DNA of 64,000 nucleotides from Streptomyces sp. NBC_00659 (lineage in GTDB: Bacteria > Actinomycetota > Actinomycetes > Streptomycetales > Streptomycetaceae). Below the pieces are notes generated by a model. The model searched no databases, was not told where the DNA came from, and saw only the letters and a program-made list of their open reading frames with translations. The position numbers were made by a program, and so were the translations under genes. This document shows positions 55,530 to 64,000 of this stretch, piece by piece. Location of the stretch: NCBI RefSeq assembly GCF_036226925.1, contig NZ_CP109031.1, positions 4,526,001 to 4,590,000 on the forward strand. Reading direction: 5' to 3'. Each line of letters opens with the position of its first letter. The first letter of the stretch is position 1.

Positions 55530-57278
55530 CTACAGGTCGCGCTGGGCCTCGTGGAGATTGCGCGGCCGTACGACGTCCGTCGTCCCGTACAGCTCCAGCC
55601 GGGAGTGCAGGTCCCCGGTGAAGTCGGGTACGTCGATCTGGTCGAACTCGGTGACCTCGTTGACGCCGACGGTGGCGCTGCAGGGGGCGAGGCCGTCGAT
55701 CTTCATCAGACCGGCCCGGCCGTTGGTGACCCTGATGTTCCAGTGGGTGAAGCGTGCCCCGAAGAGCGGTCCCGCCGAGGCGTCGCCGCCGTGCCGGCCG
55801 TCGTTGTCGACGGTGATGTCGGTACGGACGTTCGCGAAGGGCAGTCCGCGGTGGGAGTCGAAGGTGCCCATCCGCATGTCGCCGCGCGACCAGACGTTGT
55901 ACGAGGACAGGCCCTCGACGTTGATGCCGTGCAGCTGGGTTCCGGCGGGCGCGGGAACGGTGCGTTCCTCGACGGTGAAGTCCTCGATCAGGTTGTCGTG
56001 CGAGCCCTCGCGGCAGAAGTACGGGTGGTGTGAGCCGCGTCCGGCGACGGTCGTACGGCGCAGGGTGCAGGCGGAGGCGGCGACGAGGCCGAATCCGTTG
56101 TCGACGTGGCGGACCGTGACGTCGTCCACCCAGCAGTCGTAGGCGCACTGCAGGACGACACCGTTGTAGCCCTTGTCGAGCAGGTGCGGGGACTGCGGTG
56201 TCTCGACGGCCTCCAGGGTCAGCCCCTCCACCGCCGAGCCGGTCAGCTCCTCGACGTGCGTGGTCAGGCGGGGGTCCCACTCCGGGCGTACGTCGAGCGG
56301 GAGAGGGCGTTCGAAGGTCACCCTGCGGCCGCGCACCCGGGCGACGCGGACGGGCCACTCGTAGGGGACGTACGAGGTCAGCTTGGTCTTGTCATCCCAG
56401 AAGTACGCCTCGGGCCCGGGTCCGCCGCCCGACATGTGCTCCAGGAGCGTGTGGTCGGCGTCGTCGGCCAGGCGGAGGAGGACGAGTGCTCCGGGGCGCA
56501 GTTCGGAGGCGTCCTCGACGGTCACCGTCCAGGAGCCCTGACGCGCGGGCTCGACGGTCGTGAGGGTCCGCCAGGCGTCGCGTGTGTTGCCGGTCCAGCC
56601 CTCGAAGGGCCACGCCTTCGCCTTGACGGCGGAGACGAGCGCGTCCCAACGAGCCGTGGGGGCCAGCCAGATGAGGCCGCCGGCCCAGGACCAGGACGAC
56701 TTGTCACCGCCGTAGCGGGATCCGTAGGCGCCGATCAGTTCGGTGAGGTTCCGGGTCGCGTACAGGGTCGTACGGCCGCTGCCGGCGCCCCGGAGGATCA
56801 CGTTCGAGTGGCCGATGTGGATCAGGTCGTCGATGCGGAACGTCCCGGGAGGAATGGTGACCGTGCCACCGCCGGCCCTTCCGGCGGCGGCGATGGCACG
56901 GTTGATCGCGGGAGCGCAGTCCGTCGTGCCGTCGGCGACGGCGCCGTGGTCGCGGATGTCGGTCACGACGGGCCGGCGGGGAAAGCGCGCGGCCCCGCGG
57001 TGCGCGCCGGCCCTGCCGACGTACGGGATCTGCGGGTGGGTGAACGGGGAGCGGACGAACTCCCGCCAGAGCGGGGGCACTTCGCCGGACCGGGCGGAGG
57101 CCGTACCCCGGGCGGGTGGCGGGGCCGCCGCGGTGGTCCCTGACGCCGCGGCGGCCGTCGTGCCGGTGACGGCCGTGGCCGCCACCACCGTGGCACTGCC
57201 GAGCAGGGCCCGCCTGGTGATCCCCGTGCACCCGTACCCGTACCCGTGCCTGTCGGTCATGACCGTCCGCCCTTCCAT
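55530..57278 (-). CDS. Tat-exported right-handed beta-helix protein (pectate-lyase-superfamily fold)
   Basis: 582 residues. Twin-arginine leader TRRALLGSATVVAATAVTG, then a Gly/Ala/Pro linker, and a beta-helix domain from about 95: VTDIRDHGAVADGTTDCAPAI (pectate_lyase_3 start), TVTIPPGTFRIDDLIHIGHSNVILRGAG, GLTLEAVETPQSPHLLD, WVDDVTVRHVDNGFGLVAAS, TQLHGINVEGLSSYNVWS. It resembles GH55/GH28-like or lyase-like beta-helix proteins; catalytic residues cannot be fixed. Alternative start ATG 57260 (MTDRHGYGYG) is plausible. A palindromic operator lies about 25 bp upstream. Confidence 0.82.
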   Translation of the reverse strand: MEGRTVMTDRHGYGYGCTGITRRALLGSATVVAATAVTGTTAAAASGTTAAAPPPARGTASARSGEVPPLWREFVRSPFTHPQIPYVGRAGAHRGAARFPRRPVVTDIRDHGAVADGTTDCAPAINRAIAAAGRAGGGTVTIPPGTFRIDDLIHIGHSNVILRGAGSGRTTLYATRNLTELIGAYGSRYGGDKSSWSWAGGLIWLAPTARWDALVSAVKAKAWPFEGWTGNTRDAWRTLTTVEPARQGSWTVTVEDASELRPGALVLLRLADDADHTLLEHMSGGGPGPEAYFWDDKTKLTSYVPYEWPVRVARVRGRRVTFERPLPLDVRPEWDPRLTTHVEELTGSAVEGLTLEAVETPQSPHLLDKGYNGVVLQCAYDCWVDDVTVRHVDNGFGLVAASACTLRRTTVAGRGSHHPYFCREGSHDNLIEDFTVEERTVPAPAGTQLHGINVEGLSSYNVWSRGDMRMGTFDSHRGLPFANVRTDITVDNDGRHGGDASAGPLFGARFTHWNIRVTNGRAGLMKIDGLAPCSATVGVNEVTEFDQIDVPDFTGDLHSRLELYGTTDVVRPRNLHEAQRDL

Positions 57279-57302
57279 GCGTTTCCCTGCGGATTTTCAT
57301 GT

Positions 57303-57321
57303 ACATGAACGATGTTCATGT
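57303..57321. promoter_or_regulatory. Operator-like perfect palindrome upstream of the beta-helix gene
   Basis: ACATGAACGATGTTCATGT: 8-bp perfect arms around GAT, 25 bp upstream of the start codon, inside the promoter region. This shape fits GntR/LacI-type repressor sites (ATGAAC-N3-GTTCAT); a sugar-responsive repressor is plausible. Confidence 0.6.
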
Positions 57322-57425
57322 GTGCGTCGGCGGCGAGCATGCCACGGGGACCCCGCCCGGGGAAAGGGTCCCGCATTGGCTATTTAGCGGAGGCCGGACG
57401 CCAGGGAACTGCCGGACAGTGAGCG

Positions 57426-57917
57426 TCAGTTGGCAGGGCGCTGAGTCAGATGCGTGAACGCGTCCAGGTTGCGCGTCGACTCGCCGCGGGACACCCGCCA
57501 GGCGTACTCCTTGCGGATCGCGGAGGCGAAACCGAGTTCCAGGAGAGTGTTGAAGGAGCCGTCGGCGGCTTCGAGGACGGACCCGAGGAGACGGTCCACC
57601 TCCTCCGGGGTGACGGCGGCCAGCGGCAGCTTGCCGACCAGATAGACGTCCCCGAGGGAGTCGACCGCATAGGCGACCCCGTAGAGCTTGAGATTGCGCT
57701 CCAGGAGCCAGCGGTGGACCGCTTCGTGGTTCTCGTCGGGATGGCGGATCACGAACGCGTTCAGCGACAGCGAGTGCTTGCCGACGATCAGCGAGACCGT
57801 CGTCGACAGCTTGCGGGTGCCGGGCAGTTTCACGACGTACGAGCCCGCGTCGGGGCTCTCCCACTCCAGCTCGGCCTCGGTGAGGACCCGCTCGATGATC
57901 GACGCTGCGTCAGCCAT
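57426..57917 (-). CDS. YbjN-domain protein
   Basis: 163 residues. VLTEAELEWESPDAGSYVVKLPG, VSLIVGKHSLSLNAFVIRHPDEN, VHRWLLERNLKLYGVAYAVDSLGDVYLVG and PEEVDRLLGSVLEAADGSFNTLLELGF follow the YbjN/secretion-chaperone-like fold (related to T3SS chaperones and sensory transduction regulators). It directly neighbours mshA on the same strand. The role is unknown; it is often found in this position in streptomycetes. Confidence 0.82.
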   Translation of the reverse strand: MADAASIIERVLTEAELEWESPDAGSYVVKLPGTRKLSTTVSLIVGKHSLSLNAFVIRHPDENHEAVHRWLLERNLKLYGVAYAVDSLGDVYLVGKLPLAAVTPEEVDRLLGSVLEAADGSFNTLLELGFASAIRKEYAWRVSRGESTRNLDAFTHLTQRPAN

Positions 57918-57990
57918 GGGGCGAGCGTACGTGACCGGCGTCGGGGGTGCCGCGCCTGGTCGGACGCGGGGAGCCGGCGTCCAGAGTGGT

Positions 57991-58098
57991 GCCTCCGCAG
58001 GCGGTTGTCGGGTCTGGCGCGCCCGCAGGCGGCGTCCGGCATGGCGCGCCCGCAGCCGGTGTCAGGCGTGGTGCGCGCGCAGGCGGCGTCGGTGGTCC
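57991..58098 (-). repeat. 27-bp tandem repeat overlapping the mshA 3' end
   Basis: Four units with GCAGGCGG-like anchors at 57998, 58026, 58053 and 58080 (27-28 bp period). Read on the minus strand they translate to RRLRAHHA(stop), HRLRARHAG, RRLRARQTR and QPPAEAPLW, so the real mshA C-terminus is the first unit and the others are decayed copies of it beyond the stop. Confidence 0.75.
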
Positions 58099-59399
58099 TG
58101 TGTCGCCGCCGTGTACACGTCCGCCGTCGCCGCCGCCGCGGTGTCCCAGCCGAAGCGCTCCGCGTGGCGTGCCGCGGCGGCCCCCATACGGGTCACGAGG
58201 GTCTCGTCGTCGGCGAATTCGCCCAGCACGCGCGCGTAGTCGGCGGGATGGTGTCCCTGTACGAGGAAGCCGGTCTCCTGGTGACGTACGGCCACCGGCA
58301 GGCCGCCGACCTCGGCCGCGAGCACCGGCGTGCCGGCCGCCTGCGCCTCGATGGCGACCAGTCCGAAGGACTCGCTGTACGAGGGCATGACCAGCACCGA
58401 CGCGGCCCGGAACCAGTCCGCCAGCTGATCCTGGCCGACGGGCGGCCGGAACCGTACGACGTCGGCGATACCCAGCCGCGCGGCGAGCTTCTGGAGCCCT
58501 TCGGGCTTGGCGAGTCCGCTGCCGCTCGGACCGCCCACCACGGGGACGACGATCCGGCCGCGCAGCTCGGGCCGCTCGTCGAGCAGGACGGCGACCGCGC
58601 GCAGCAGCACGTCGGGGGCCTTGAGGGGCTGTATGCGGCCCGCGAACAGGGGGATCAGGGCGTCCTGCGGGAGGCCGAGCCGCGCGCGGGCGGCGGCCCG
58701 GCCGTCGGCGGGCCGGAAGCGGTCGAGGTTGACCCCGGGATGGACGACGGCGACGCTGCCGGAGTCCGCCCCGTAGTGGCGTACGAGCTCGTCGGCCTCC
58801 TCCGCGGTGTTCGCGATGAGGCGGTCGGCGGCGCGCACGATCTGGGTCTCGCCGATGACACGGGCGGCGGGCTCGGGGGTGTCGCCCTCGGCCAGCGCCG
58901 CGTTCTTGACCTTGGCCATGGTGTGCATCGCGTGCACCAGGGGCGCGCCCCAGCGTTCGGCGGCCAGCCAGCCGACGTGGCCGGAGAGCCAGTAGTGGGA
59001 GTGCACGAGGTCGTAGTAGCCGGGGCGGTGACCGGCCCAGGCCTGCATGACGCCGTGGGTGAAGGCGCACAGCTGGGCGGGGAGGTCTTCCTTGGCGAGG
59101 CCCTCGTAGGGGCCCGCGTCGACGTGCCGGACGAGGACGCCCGGTGCCAGCTCGACGGCCGGCGGGAGTGCCCCGGTCGTGGCCCGCGTGAAGATCTCGA
59201 CCTCGATGTTGATCGCGGCGAGCCGCTGGGCGAGTTCGACGATGTACACGTTCATGCCGCCCGCGTCGCCCGTACCGGGCTGGTGCAGGGGCGAGGTGTG
59301 CACGGAGAGCATGGCGACGCGACGGGGCCTGCGGTGCAGTCTGAGCCGCGAGGCCCCCGCCGGGGAGCGACGCCCGAGCCTGCTGACGTACTGGCTCAC
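58062..59399 (-). CDS. mshA: D-inositol-3-phosphate glycosyltransferase MshA
   Basis: 445-residue GT4 (GT-B) enzyme; it transfers GlcNAc to 1D-myo-inositol-3-phosphate in the first step of mycothiol synthesis. [56 protein letters not shown], the nucleotide-sugar E-x7-E ([17 protein letters not shown]) and [26 protein letters not shown] are typical. Start GTG 59399 ([13 protein letters not shown]). Mycothiol is the main thiol of actinobacteria, so this is a core gene. Confidence 0.92.
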   Translation of the reverse strand: MSQYVSRLGRRSPAGASRLRLHRRPRRVAMLSVHTSPLHQPGTGDAGGMNVYIVELAQRLAAINIEVEIFTRATTGALPPAVELAPGVLVRHVDAGPYEGLAKEDLPAQLCAFTHGVMQAWAGHRPGYYDLVHSHYWLSGHVGWLAAERWGAPLVHAMHTMAKVKNAALAEGDTPEPAARVIGETQIVRAADRLIANTAEEADELVRHYGADSGSVAVVHPGVNLDRFRPADGRAAARARLGLPQDALIPLFAGRIQPLKAPDVLLRAVAVLLDERPELRGRIVVPVVGGPSGSGLAKPEGLQKLAARLGIADVVRFRPPVGQDQLADWFRAASVLVMPSYSESFGLVAIEAQAAGTPVLAAEVGGLPVAVRHQETGFLVQGHHPADYARVLGEFADDETLVTRMGAAAARHAERFGWDTAAAATADVYTAATQDHRRRLRAHHA

Positions 59400-59655
59400 G
59401 TGGCGGTCCTCCTTGCTGCGGGCATGCCGGTCGGAGGACGTGTCACGCCCTCCAGGAGGGAGAACGCCGGAGCTGTCCGCTCCATTTCCCCTTTGCCGAA
59501 TCATTACCCCATATCGCTCAACCGTTCGATCGCGGGATGCGTCTGCCTCCCTGTCCGTCCGGATCCGCCGGGGTTTTCCACAGGCGGGGCGGGGGCGGCC
59601 GCCGGTTGTCCACAGGGTCACCCGGCCCGCGCCGGGGCCGCCTACTCTCGTACGC

Positions 59656-60468
59656 ATGACAACCCGCGCAGCGTCCCGCCCCGTGGGCACGGTGACGCGC
59701 GGGACGACGAACCCCAACCGCCTGCGCCGCATGGACCGCTGGATCGCGGCGGTGCACGGCGCCGAGCTCCGCCGGGCGCCGGAACCCGTGGCGGTGGACC
59801 TCGGCTACGGCGCCGCGCCCTGGACCGCGGTCGAGCTGCTGACCCGGCTGCGCACGGCCGCGCCCCGCACCCACGTGTTCGGCATCGAGATCGAGCCCGC
59901 GCGGGTCGCCGCCGCCCGCCCGTACGAACGCGAGGGCCTCGCCTTCCGGCACGGCGGCTTCGAGGTCCCGGTGCCGGGCCGGCCGCAGCTGATCCGGGCG
60001 GCGAACGTGCTGCGCCAGTACGACGAGGAGCAGGTCGCCGAGGTCTGGCGGCGGCTTCGCGCACGGCTCGCGCCCGCGGGCCCCGGCTCCCGGGGCGGAC
60101 TGCTCGTCGAGGGCACCTGCGACGAGATCGGCCGTCGGCACGTCTGGGTCGCCCTCGGCCCGGAAGGCCCGCGCACGGTCACCTTCGCCACCCGGCTCGG
60201 CTCCCTGGACCGTCCGTCCGACCTGGCCGAGCGGCTGCCGAAGGCCCTCATCCACCGCAATGTGCCGGGCGAGCCCGTGCATTCCTTCCTGCGCGACTTC
60301 GACCGCGCCTGGGCGGCCGCCGCGCCGTACGCGGCGTACGGCGCGAGGCAGCGCTGGATACGCACGGTCCGCGACCTGAGGGCCGACTGGCCGGTCGTGG
60401 ACGGGACCGCCCGCTGGCGCCAGGGCGAAGTGACGGTGCGCTGGGAGGCGTTGGCGCCCCGCGCCTGA
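59656..60468 (+). CDS. Class I SAM-dependent methyltransferase-like protein
   Basis: 270 residues. The SAM loop reads [18 protein letters not shown] (GxG variant), then [17 protein letters not shown] (acidic strand 2) and [23 protein letters not shown], consistent with a Rossmann methyltransferase. A Trp/Arg-rich end ([27 protein letters not shown]) follows. Substrate is unknown. I use ATG 59656; the upstream frame is antisense to mshA. Confidence 0.7.
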   Translation: MTTRAASRPVGTVTRGTTNPNRLRRMDRWIAAVHGAELRRAPEPVAVDLGYGAAPWTAVELLTRLRTAAPRTHVFGIEIEPARVAAARPYEREGLAFRHGGFEVPVPGRPQLIRAANVLRQYDEEQVAEVWRRLRARLAPAGPGSRGGLLVEGTCDEIGRRHVWVALGPEGPRTVTFATRLGSLDRPSDLAERLPKALIHRNVPGEPVHSFLRDFDRAWAAAAPYAAYGARQRWIRTVRDLRADWPVVDGTARWRQGEVTVRWEALAPRA

Positions 60469-60616
60469 CGGAGCGCGGGCCCGGCGAGCCGCCGCGGCGA
60501 CCGGGAGGCGACCGGTGCGCGACCGGTGCGCGAACCGGCGGGAACGATCTCGGTGAGTCGCTCGTCACACAGGCGGGGGGATGAGATCGTCATGCCGACG
60601 CGAGCTGCGGGGAAGG

Positions 60617-60713
60617 GAGTTCCTGCCTGCCGCGTGCGCGAGAAGGAGAGAGTTCCTGCCTGCCGCTCGCGCGAGGGGAAGGGAGTTCTTGCCCGGCTCT
60701 GTCGCATTGCGCG
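60617..60713. repeat. 33-bp tandem repeat upstream of the NlpC/P60 gene
   Basis: GAGTTCCTGCCTGCCGC-type units at 60617, 60650 and 60683 (period 33 bp), the third degraded. The period keeps one reading frame but no known protein corresponds; the units sit 60-160 bp upstream of the hydrolase start and may be promoter or leader elements. Confidence 0.65.
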
Positions 60714-60779
60714 CCGACATGGCACGATCCCTCAGGCATCCGTATGTTACTGACGGTAAATCAGGTAGGGGGCGGAGAA

Positions 60780-61871
60780 ATGGGATCCGGCAAACGGAGC
60801 CTGACCACGGCGGCCATGGCCCTGGCCTGCGCATGTGCCTGTGTGGTGCTGGCGTCGGCGGGGACGGCCTACGCGAGCCCGGAGCCCAAGCCGACGCCGA
60901 CGAGGACTCCCACGGCGACCCCGACACCCGTGAGCAACAAGGACCTTGAAGCGGTCCGCAAGAAGCTCGACACGCTCTACCACGAAGCCGCGGTCGCCAC
61001 GGATGCCTACAACGCGGCCGAGGAGAAGGTCCAGAAGCAGTCCGCCGAGATCGTGGGGCTGGCCCAGCAGATCGTCAAGGGCCAGGCGAAGCTGGACGCT
61101 TTGAAGGACCGCGCGGGTGCCGCGGCCCGTGCCCAGTACCGGGGCGGCGGGCTGCCGCCCCAGGCACGGCTGTGGCTGAGCGACGACCCGCAGGAGTTCC
61201 TGGACGGCGCGGGGCGGGTGCGGCAGGGCGAGCACGCCACCAAGGGACTGATGGGCGAGATGGCCCGCACCCAGGAGGACTTGCGGCAGTACGCGAAGGA
61301 CGCCTCCACGCAGTGGCGGAAGCTGGAAGCCGACCGCGAGACCCGGGCCGAGGCCAAGAAGAAGATCAAGCAGCGGATCTCCGACGCCGAGAAGCTGGAG
61401 TCCCGGCTGGAGAAGAAGGAGAAGGAGCGGCTCGCGAAGCTGGAGGAGGAGGCCGCCTACCAGGCGCAGTCCGTCTGGCTGAGCTCCGGCGTCCTCTCGG
61501 ACATCAAGAGCGACGCCTCCGAACAGGGCAGGAAGGCCGTGAAGTACGCGACCGACCAGATCGGCAAGCTGTACGAGTGGGGCGCCGAGGGCCCGAAGAC
61601 GTACGACTGCTCGGGACTCACCTCCCAGGCCTGGGCGGCCGCCGGTCACCCCATCCCCCGCACCTCGCAGGAGCAGTGGAAGCAGCTCAAGCACATCGAC
61701 ATCAAGGACATGCGCCCCGGCGACCTGATCATCTACTTCGACGACGCCAGCCATGTCGGGATGTACATAGGGGATGGCGCCCTCGTGCACGCCCCGCGCC
61801 CCGGGCGCACGGTGACGATCACGGGCGCGGGTTCGATGCAGATCCTGGGCGTCGTACGGCCGGACGCGTAG
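60780..61871 (+). CDS. Secreted NlpC/P60 peptidoglycan hydrolase with coiled coil
   Basis: 363 residues. Signal peptide (MGSGKRSLTTAAMALACACA; cleavage near AYA-SPEPKP) with a short linker, a long coiled coil (about 60-215: KDLEAVRKKLDTLYHEAAVATDAYNAAEEKVQKQ ... ETRAEAKKKIKQRISDAEKLESRLEKKEKER), then the NlpC/P60 domain with catalytic Cys in TYDCSGLTSQAW, His in ASHVGMYIGDGALVHAP. It cleaves stem peptides of peptidoglycan, probably at septa. Start is ATG 60780 with GGGGCGGAG upstream (60769-60777). Confidence 0.9.
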   Translation: MGSGKRSLTTAAMALACACACVVLASAGTAYASPEPKPTPTRTPTATPTPVSNKDLEAVRKKLDTLYHEAAVATDAYNAAEEKVQKQSAEIVGLAQQIVKGQAKLDALKDRAGAAARAQYRGGGLPPQARLWLSDDPQEFLDGAGRVRQGEHATKGLMGEMARTQEDLRQYAKDASTQWRKLEADRETRAEAKKKIKQRISDAEKLESRLEKKEKERLAKLEEEAAYQAQSVWLSSGVLSDIKSDASEQGRKAVKYATDQIGKLYEWGAEGPKTYDCSGLTSQAWAAAGHPIPRTSQEQWKQLKHIDIKDMRPGDLIIYFDDASHVGMYIGDGALVHAPRPGRTVTITGAGSMQILGVVRPDA

Positions 61872-61904
61872 GACGCCCCACCAGGCACGGAGCGCCGCGA
61901 ACGG

Positions 61905-61932
61905 GGGTGTGCCGTCAGGCGTGACGGCACCC
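61905..61932 (+). terminator. Terminator downstream of the NlpC/P60 gene
   Basis: GGGTGTGCCGTCA pairs with TGACGGCACCC (two-base bulge), 33 bp after the stop. The following 62000-62186 spacer carries the next promoter and no other gene. Confidence 0.6.
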
Positions 61933-62186
61933 GCGTGACGCACCGCACGTGACCTACCGCACGGTTGCCCCGGCCGCCCGGACCCGGGGACGTGACCTTC
62001 GTCATCCCCCGGGGAACCGCGTCCTGTCCAAGTGCGTTACGGGATGCGGCATATGACGGTGGCCCTTTGTCCGGCACCGCGCCGTACGCCATTCCGTTGC
62101 GGCACCGGCGGGCGCTATGGTCCCCGTCGGTGGGTCGAGGTCCTTCGCCCCGCCACGCCCTCGGGGGGAGGGAAGGAACCCAGACG

Positions 62187-63515
62187 ATGCCCGTACCCGT
62201 ACCGCGGCAGAGAGCGATCCCGGCCGTGGAGAGTGGTCAGGCTCAAGCCGTGTTCTCACCCGGCGGCCCATCCGGCGACACCACCGGCGGCCCCGCCGGG
62301 ACAGCACCGGAAGCCCACACCACGACCCCGATCACCGGCACCACCCATCTGACTCTCCTGGTCATCGAAGACGACCCGGCGGGTTCGCTCGGTGTGCCCG
62401 AAATACTCGACGCGGCCGGCAAGCCGGTCCGGGTCCGCACCGCCCGCAACCTCACCGAGGCCGAGCGGCTGCTCACCGACGACGTCCACTGCATCCTGCT
62501 CGACCTCGCGCTGCCCGCACCGGGCCGTGCGGCGGAGAGCGCCGACGAGCTGGCGACCCTCAAGCACGTCCTGCGGCTCGCGCCCGGCCACGCCGTCCTC
62601 GCGCTCACCGCGTCCGGCGACGCGGAGCGCGGCACGGAGGCGGTGCGCGTCGGCGCCCAGGACTACCTGTTCCGCGACGAGCTGGACAGCCGGCTGCTGA
62701 GCCGCGCGATCCGGTACGCGGTGGAGCGGAAACGTTCCGACAAGGCCGAACGACGGCTCACCGAGTCCAAGCTCCGCGCCCAGGAGAACGCCCGTCTGGA
62801 GCGCGGCCTGCTGCCGACCCCGCTGCTGGAGGGCTCCTCGCTGCGCTTCGCCGCGCGCTACCGCCCGGGCCGCTCCCGCGCGCTGCTCGGCGGCGACTTC
62901 TACGACACCGTGCGCACGGCCGACGGCACGGTGCACGCGATGATCGGCGACGTCTGCGGGCACGGGCCCGACGAGGCGGCACTCGGTGTGGAGTTGCGCA
63001 TCGCCTGGCGTGCGCTGACGTTCGCGGGCCTGTGCGGCGACGAACTCCTGTCCACGCTCCAGCAGGTCCTGGAGCACGAGCGCGAGAACGACGAGATCTT
63101 CGCGACGCTGTGCACCGTGGACATCGCGCCCGACGGCCGCCGCGCCGGGCTCTGCCTGGCCGGTCACCCGTCACCGCTGATCGCCCGTCCGGGCCGGCCC
63201 GCCCAGCTGCTGCCGTACGACAACAACGGCCCGGCGCTCGGTCTGCTGCCGAACGCCCGCTGGCCGCGCATGCAGGTGGAGCTGGGTGCCGCGTGGAGCC
63301 TGATGCTCTACACCGACGGCCTGATCGAGGGCCACACCGGCGTGGGCAAGGAACGCCTGGGCCTGGACGGCATGGTGGACATGGTCCGCCGCCAGCTCGC
63401 CCAGGGACTCCAGGGCGAGGACCTGCTGCGCGCGGCGGTGAACGAGGCGCGCGAGCTCAACGGCGGGGAACTGACGGACGACGTGGCGGTACTGCTGCTG
63501 GACCGGACGCCTTAG
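62187..63515 (+). CDS. Receiver-PP2C serine/threonine phosphatase (RsbU/SpoIIE type)
   Basis: 442 residues. N-terminal receiver domain (LTLLVIEDDPAGSLGVPEIL; phospho-acceptor Asp in HCILLDLALPAP; Thr/Lys pocket reads ALTAS and YLFRDELD), a coiled-coil link (LRAQENARLERGLLPTPLLEGSS), then the PP2C core with metal-binding GGDFYDTVRT, IGDVCGHGPDEAALGVELR, LCLAGHPSPLIA, MLYTDGLIEGHTG, ELTDDVAVLLLD. Such proteins control anti-anti-sigma factors and stress or development sigma pathways. Start ATG 62187 with GGAGGGAAGG upstream. Confidence 0.93.
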   Translation: MPVPVPRQRAIPAVESGQAQAVFSPGGPSGDTTGGPAGTAPEAHTTTPITGTTHLTLLVIEDDPAGSLGVPEILDAAGKPVRVRTARNLTEAERLLTDDVHCILLDLALPAPGRAAESADELATLKHVLRLAPGHAVLALTASGDAERGTEAVRVGAQDYLFRDELDSRLLSRAIRYAVERKRSDKAERRLTESKLRAQENARLERGLLPTPLLEGSSLRFAARYRPGRSRALLGGDFYDTVRTADGTVHAMIGDVCGHGPDEAALGVELRIAWRALTFAGLCGDELLSTLQQVLEHERENDEIFATLCTVDIAPDGRRAGLCLAGHPSPLIARPGRPAQLLPYDNNGPALGLLPNARWPRMQVELGAAWSLMLYTDGLIEGHTGVGKERLGLDGMVDMVRRQLAQGLQGEDLLRAAVNEARELNGGELTDDVAVLLLDRTP

Positions 63516-63559
63516 CCACGGGGTCCCGTGGCCGGGGTAGCCACGGGGTGTTCCGTGGC
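63515..63559 (+). terminator. Two consecutive hairpins downstream of the PP2C gene
   Basis: GCCACGGG-GT-CCCGTGGC (63515-63532) and GCCACGG ... CCGTGGC (63540-63559), a tandem hairpin with a repeated GGCCGGGG spacer. Confidence 0.6.
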
Positions 63560-63598
63560 CGGGGTCCGGCCATGCCCGGCGCCCCGCCGGGCGGGGGT

Positions 63599-63946
63599 CT
63601 ACCTGCCGCCGTTGTACGGGCCGTACGGGCCGTCGCTGCTGCTGCCGCCACGGCGGCCCCGGCCGCCGCCCGACACCTGCCGCAGCGCGGGGCGGACGTC
63701 GACGAAGAAGACGATCGTGGCGACCAGGCCCGCGAGCTGCAGGAAGAGGTAGGGCACCACCAGGTTCACCGCCACGGTGACTCCGAGGATGATCAGCCAG
63801 AACATCTTGTTCTGCTTGTCGGCGGCACGGTAGGCGTCCTCGCGGGCGATCGCGGCCATCACCAGCGCCACCACGGCGAGGACGAGTATGGCTGTGAAGA
63901 TCAGCCACATCAGACCGCCGAATGCCGTCATCAGCACAATGCCCAC
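63599..63946 (-). CDS. DUF2516 family membrane protein
   Basis: 115 residues. Three hydrophobic segments (LMTAFGGLMWLIFTAILVLA, MFWLIILGVTVAVNLVVPYL, LAGLVATIVFFVDVRPAL) and a Gly/Arg/Ser-rich cytoplasmic tail (GGGRGRRGGSSSDG) match the DUF2516 family of small actinobacterial membrane proteins. Start is GTG 63946. Function unknown; it is a common neighbour of this phosphatase gene. Confidence 0.85.
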   Translation of the reverse strand: MGIVLMTAFGGLMWLIFTAILVLAVVALVMAAIAREDAYRAADKQNKMFWLIILGVTVAVNLVVPYLFLQLAGLVATIVFFVDVRPALRQVSGGGRGRRGGSSSDGPYGPYNGGR

Positions 63947-64000
63947 CGCCTGTTCGAGTCGTCTCTACGGCCACCGTACCCGGAGAACGGGCCGGGAACT

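Noticed and set aside
57450..60584. 1044-residue open frame on the plus strand over ybjN, mshA and the methyltransferase
   Set aside because: Antisense to YbjN and MshA and out of frame with the methyltransferase, all of which have clear motifs.
60469..60779. ydaO-type c-di-AMP riboswitch before the NlpC/P60 gene
   Set aside because: No conserved GGGACGGGGGACCCA-type core; only 33-bp repeats are present.

Overview
The window is high-GC (roughly 70%) actinobacterial chromosome, and gene content and order point to Streptomyces. The markers are groEL2 without groES, the phoU | phoR-phoP locus, mshA (mycothiol), cdgB, msiK, nagK-nagA, dense GTG starts and ATGA/GTGA stop-start overlaps. From memory, the order matches the S. 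coelicolor SCO4296 (groEL2) to about SCO4200 stretch; I could not run an alignment, so the species is not assigned.

Layout. 0-6 kb: tail of a DUF397 protein, an Old-Yellow-Enzyme reductase, groEL2 under two tandem CIRCE elements, a cold-shock protein, and a CysO/MoaD-like sulfur carrier overlapping threonine synthase. 6-14 kb: osmolyte and sugar metabolism (gpgS, otsA, otsB, nagK-nagA behind a DasR-like site, a PfkB sugar kinase). 13.6-31.7 kb: housekeeping and signalling genes, including a membrane-anchored carbohydrate-binding protein, the diguanylate cyclase CdgB, a GGQ-domain hydrolase, TerD, an M1 peptidase lipoprotein, several oxidoreductases, an MFS pump, tRNA-Thr(TGT), the shared sugar-ABC ATPase MsiK with its own DasR-like site, and a sugar nucleotidyltransferase. 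31.9-38.7 kb: a DoxX protein, rlmB, cysS, ispF, ispD and carD, all on the minus strand. 39.4-44.4 kb: a lipoprotein, then phoP and phoR facing phoU, and a small Cys-rich metallothionein-like gene; a degenerate 31-bp tandem repeat fills the gap between phoU and the metallothionein gene.

44.4-51.7 kb looks accessory. It holds a 1268-residue HelD-like helicase with extra C-terminal domains (OB-like, helical and a decayed nuclease-like domain that has its own in-frame start), a HAD_SAK-type protein, a secreted PA14 + five-FN3 protein, and a chimeric ORF that joins an L7/L12-like start to the C-terminal end of a tyrosine integrase. That last ORF looks like a scar of a mobile element. It is the most unusual part of the window.

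51.7-64 kb returns to core genes: gpmA, an MFS transporter, DUF2000 and AraC divergent genes, a Tat-exported beta-helix protein behind a perfect operator-like palindrome, a YbjN protein, mshA with a decayed 27-bp repeat at its 3' end, a methyltransferase, an NlpC/P60 cell-wall hydrolase, a receiver-PP2C phosphatase and a DUF2516 membrane protein.

Functional threads are: amino-sugar and sugar uptake control (nagKA, msiK), phosphate and metal homeostasis (pho locus and mtpA), compatible solutes (GPG and trehalose enzymes), isoprenoid and translation housekeeping, and second-messenger signalling (CdgB).
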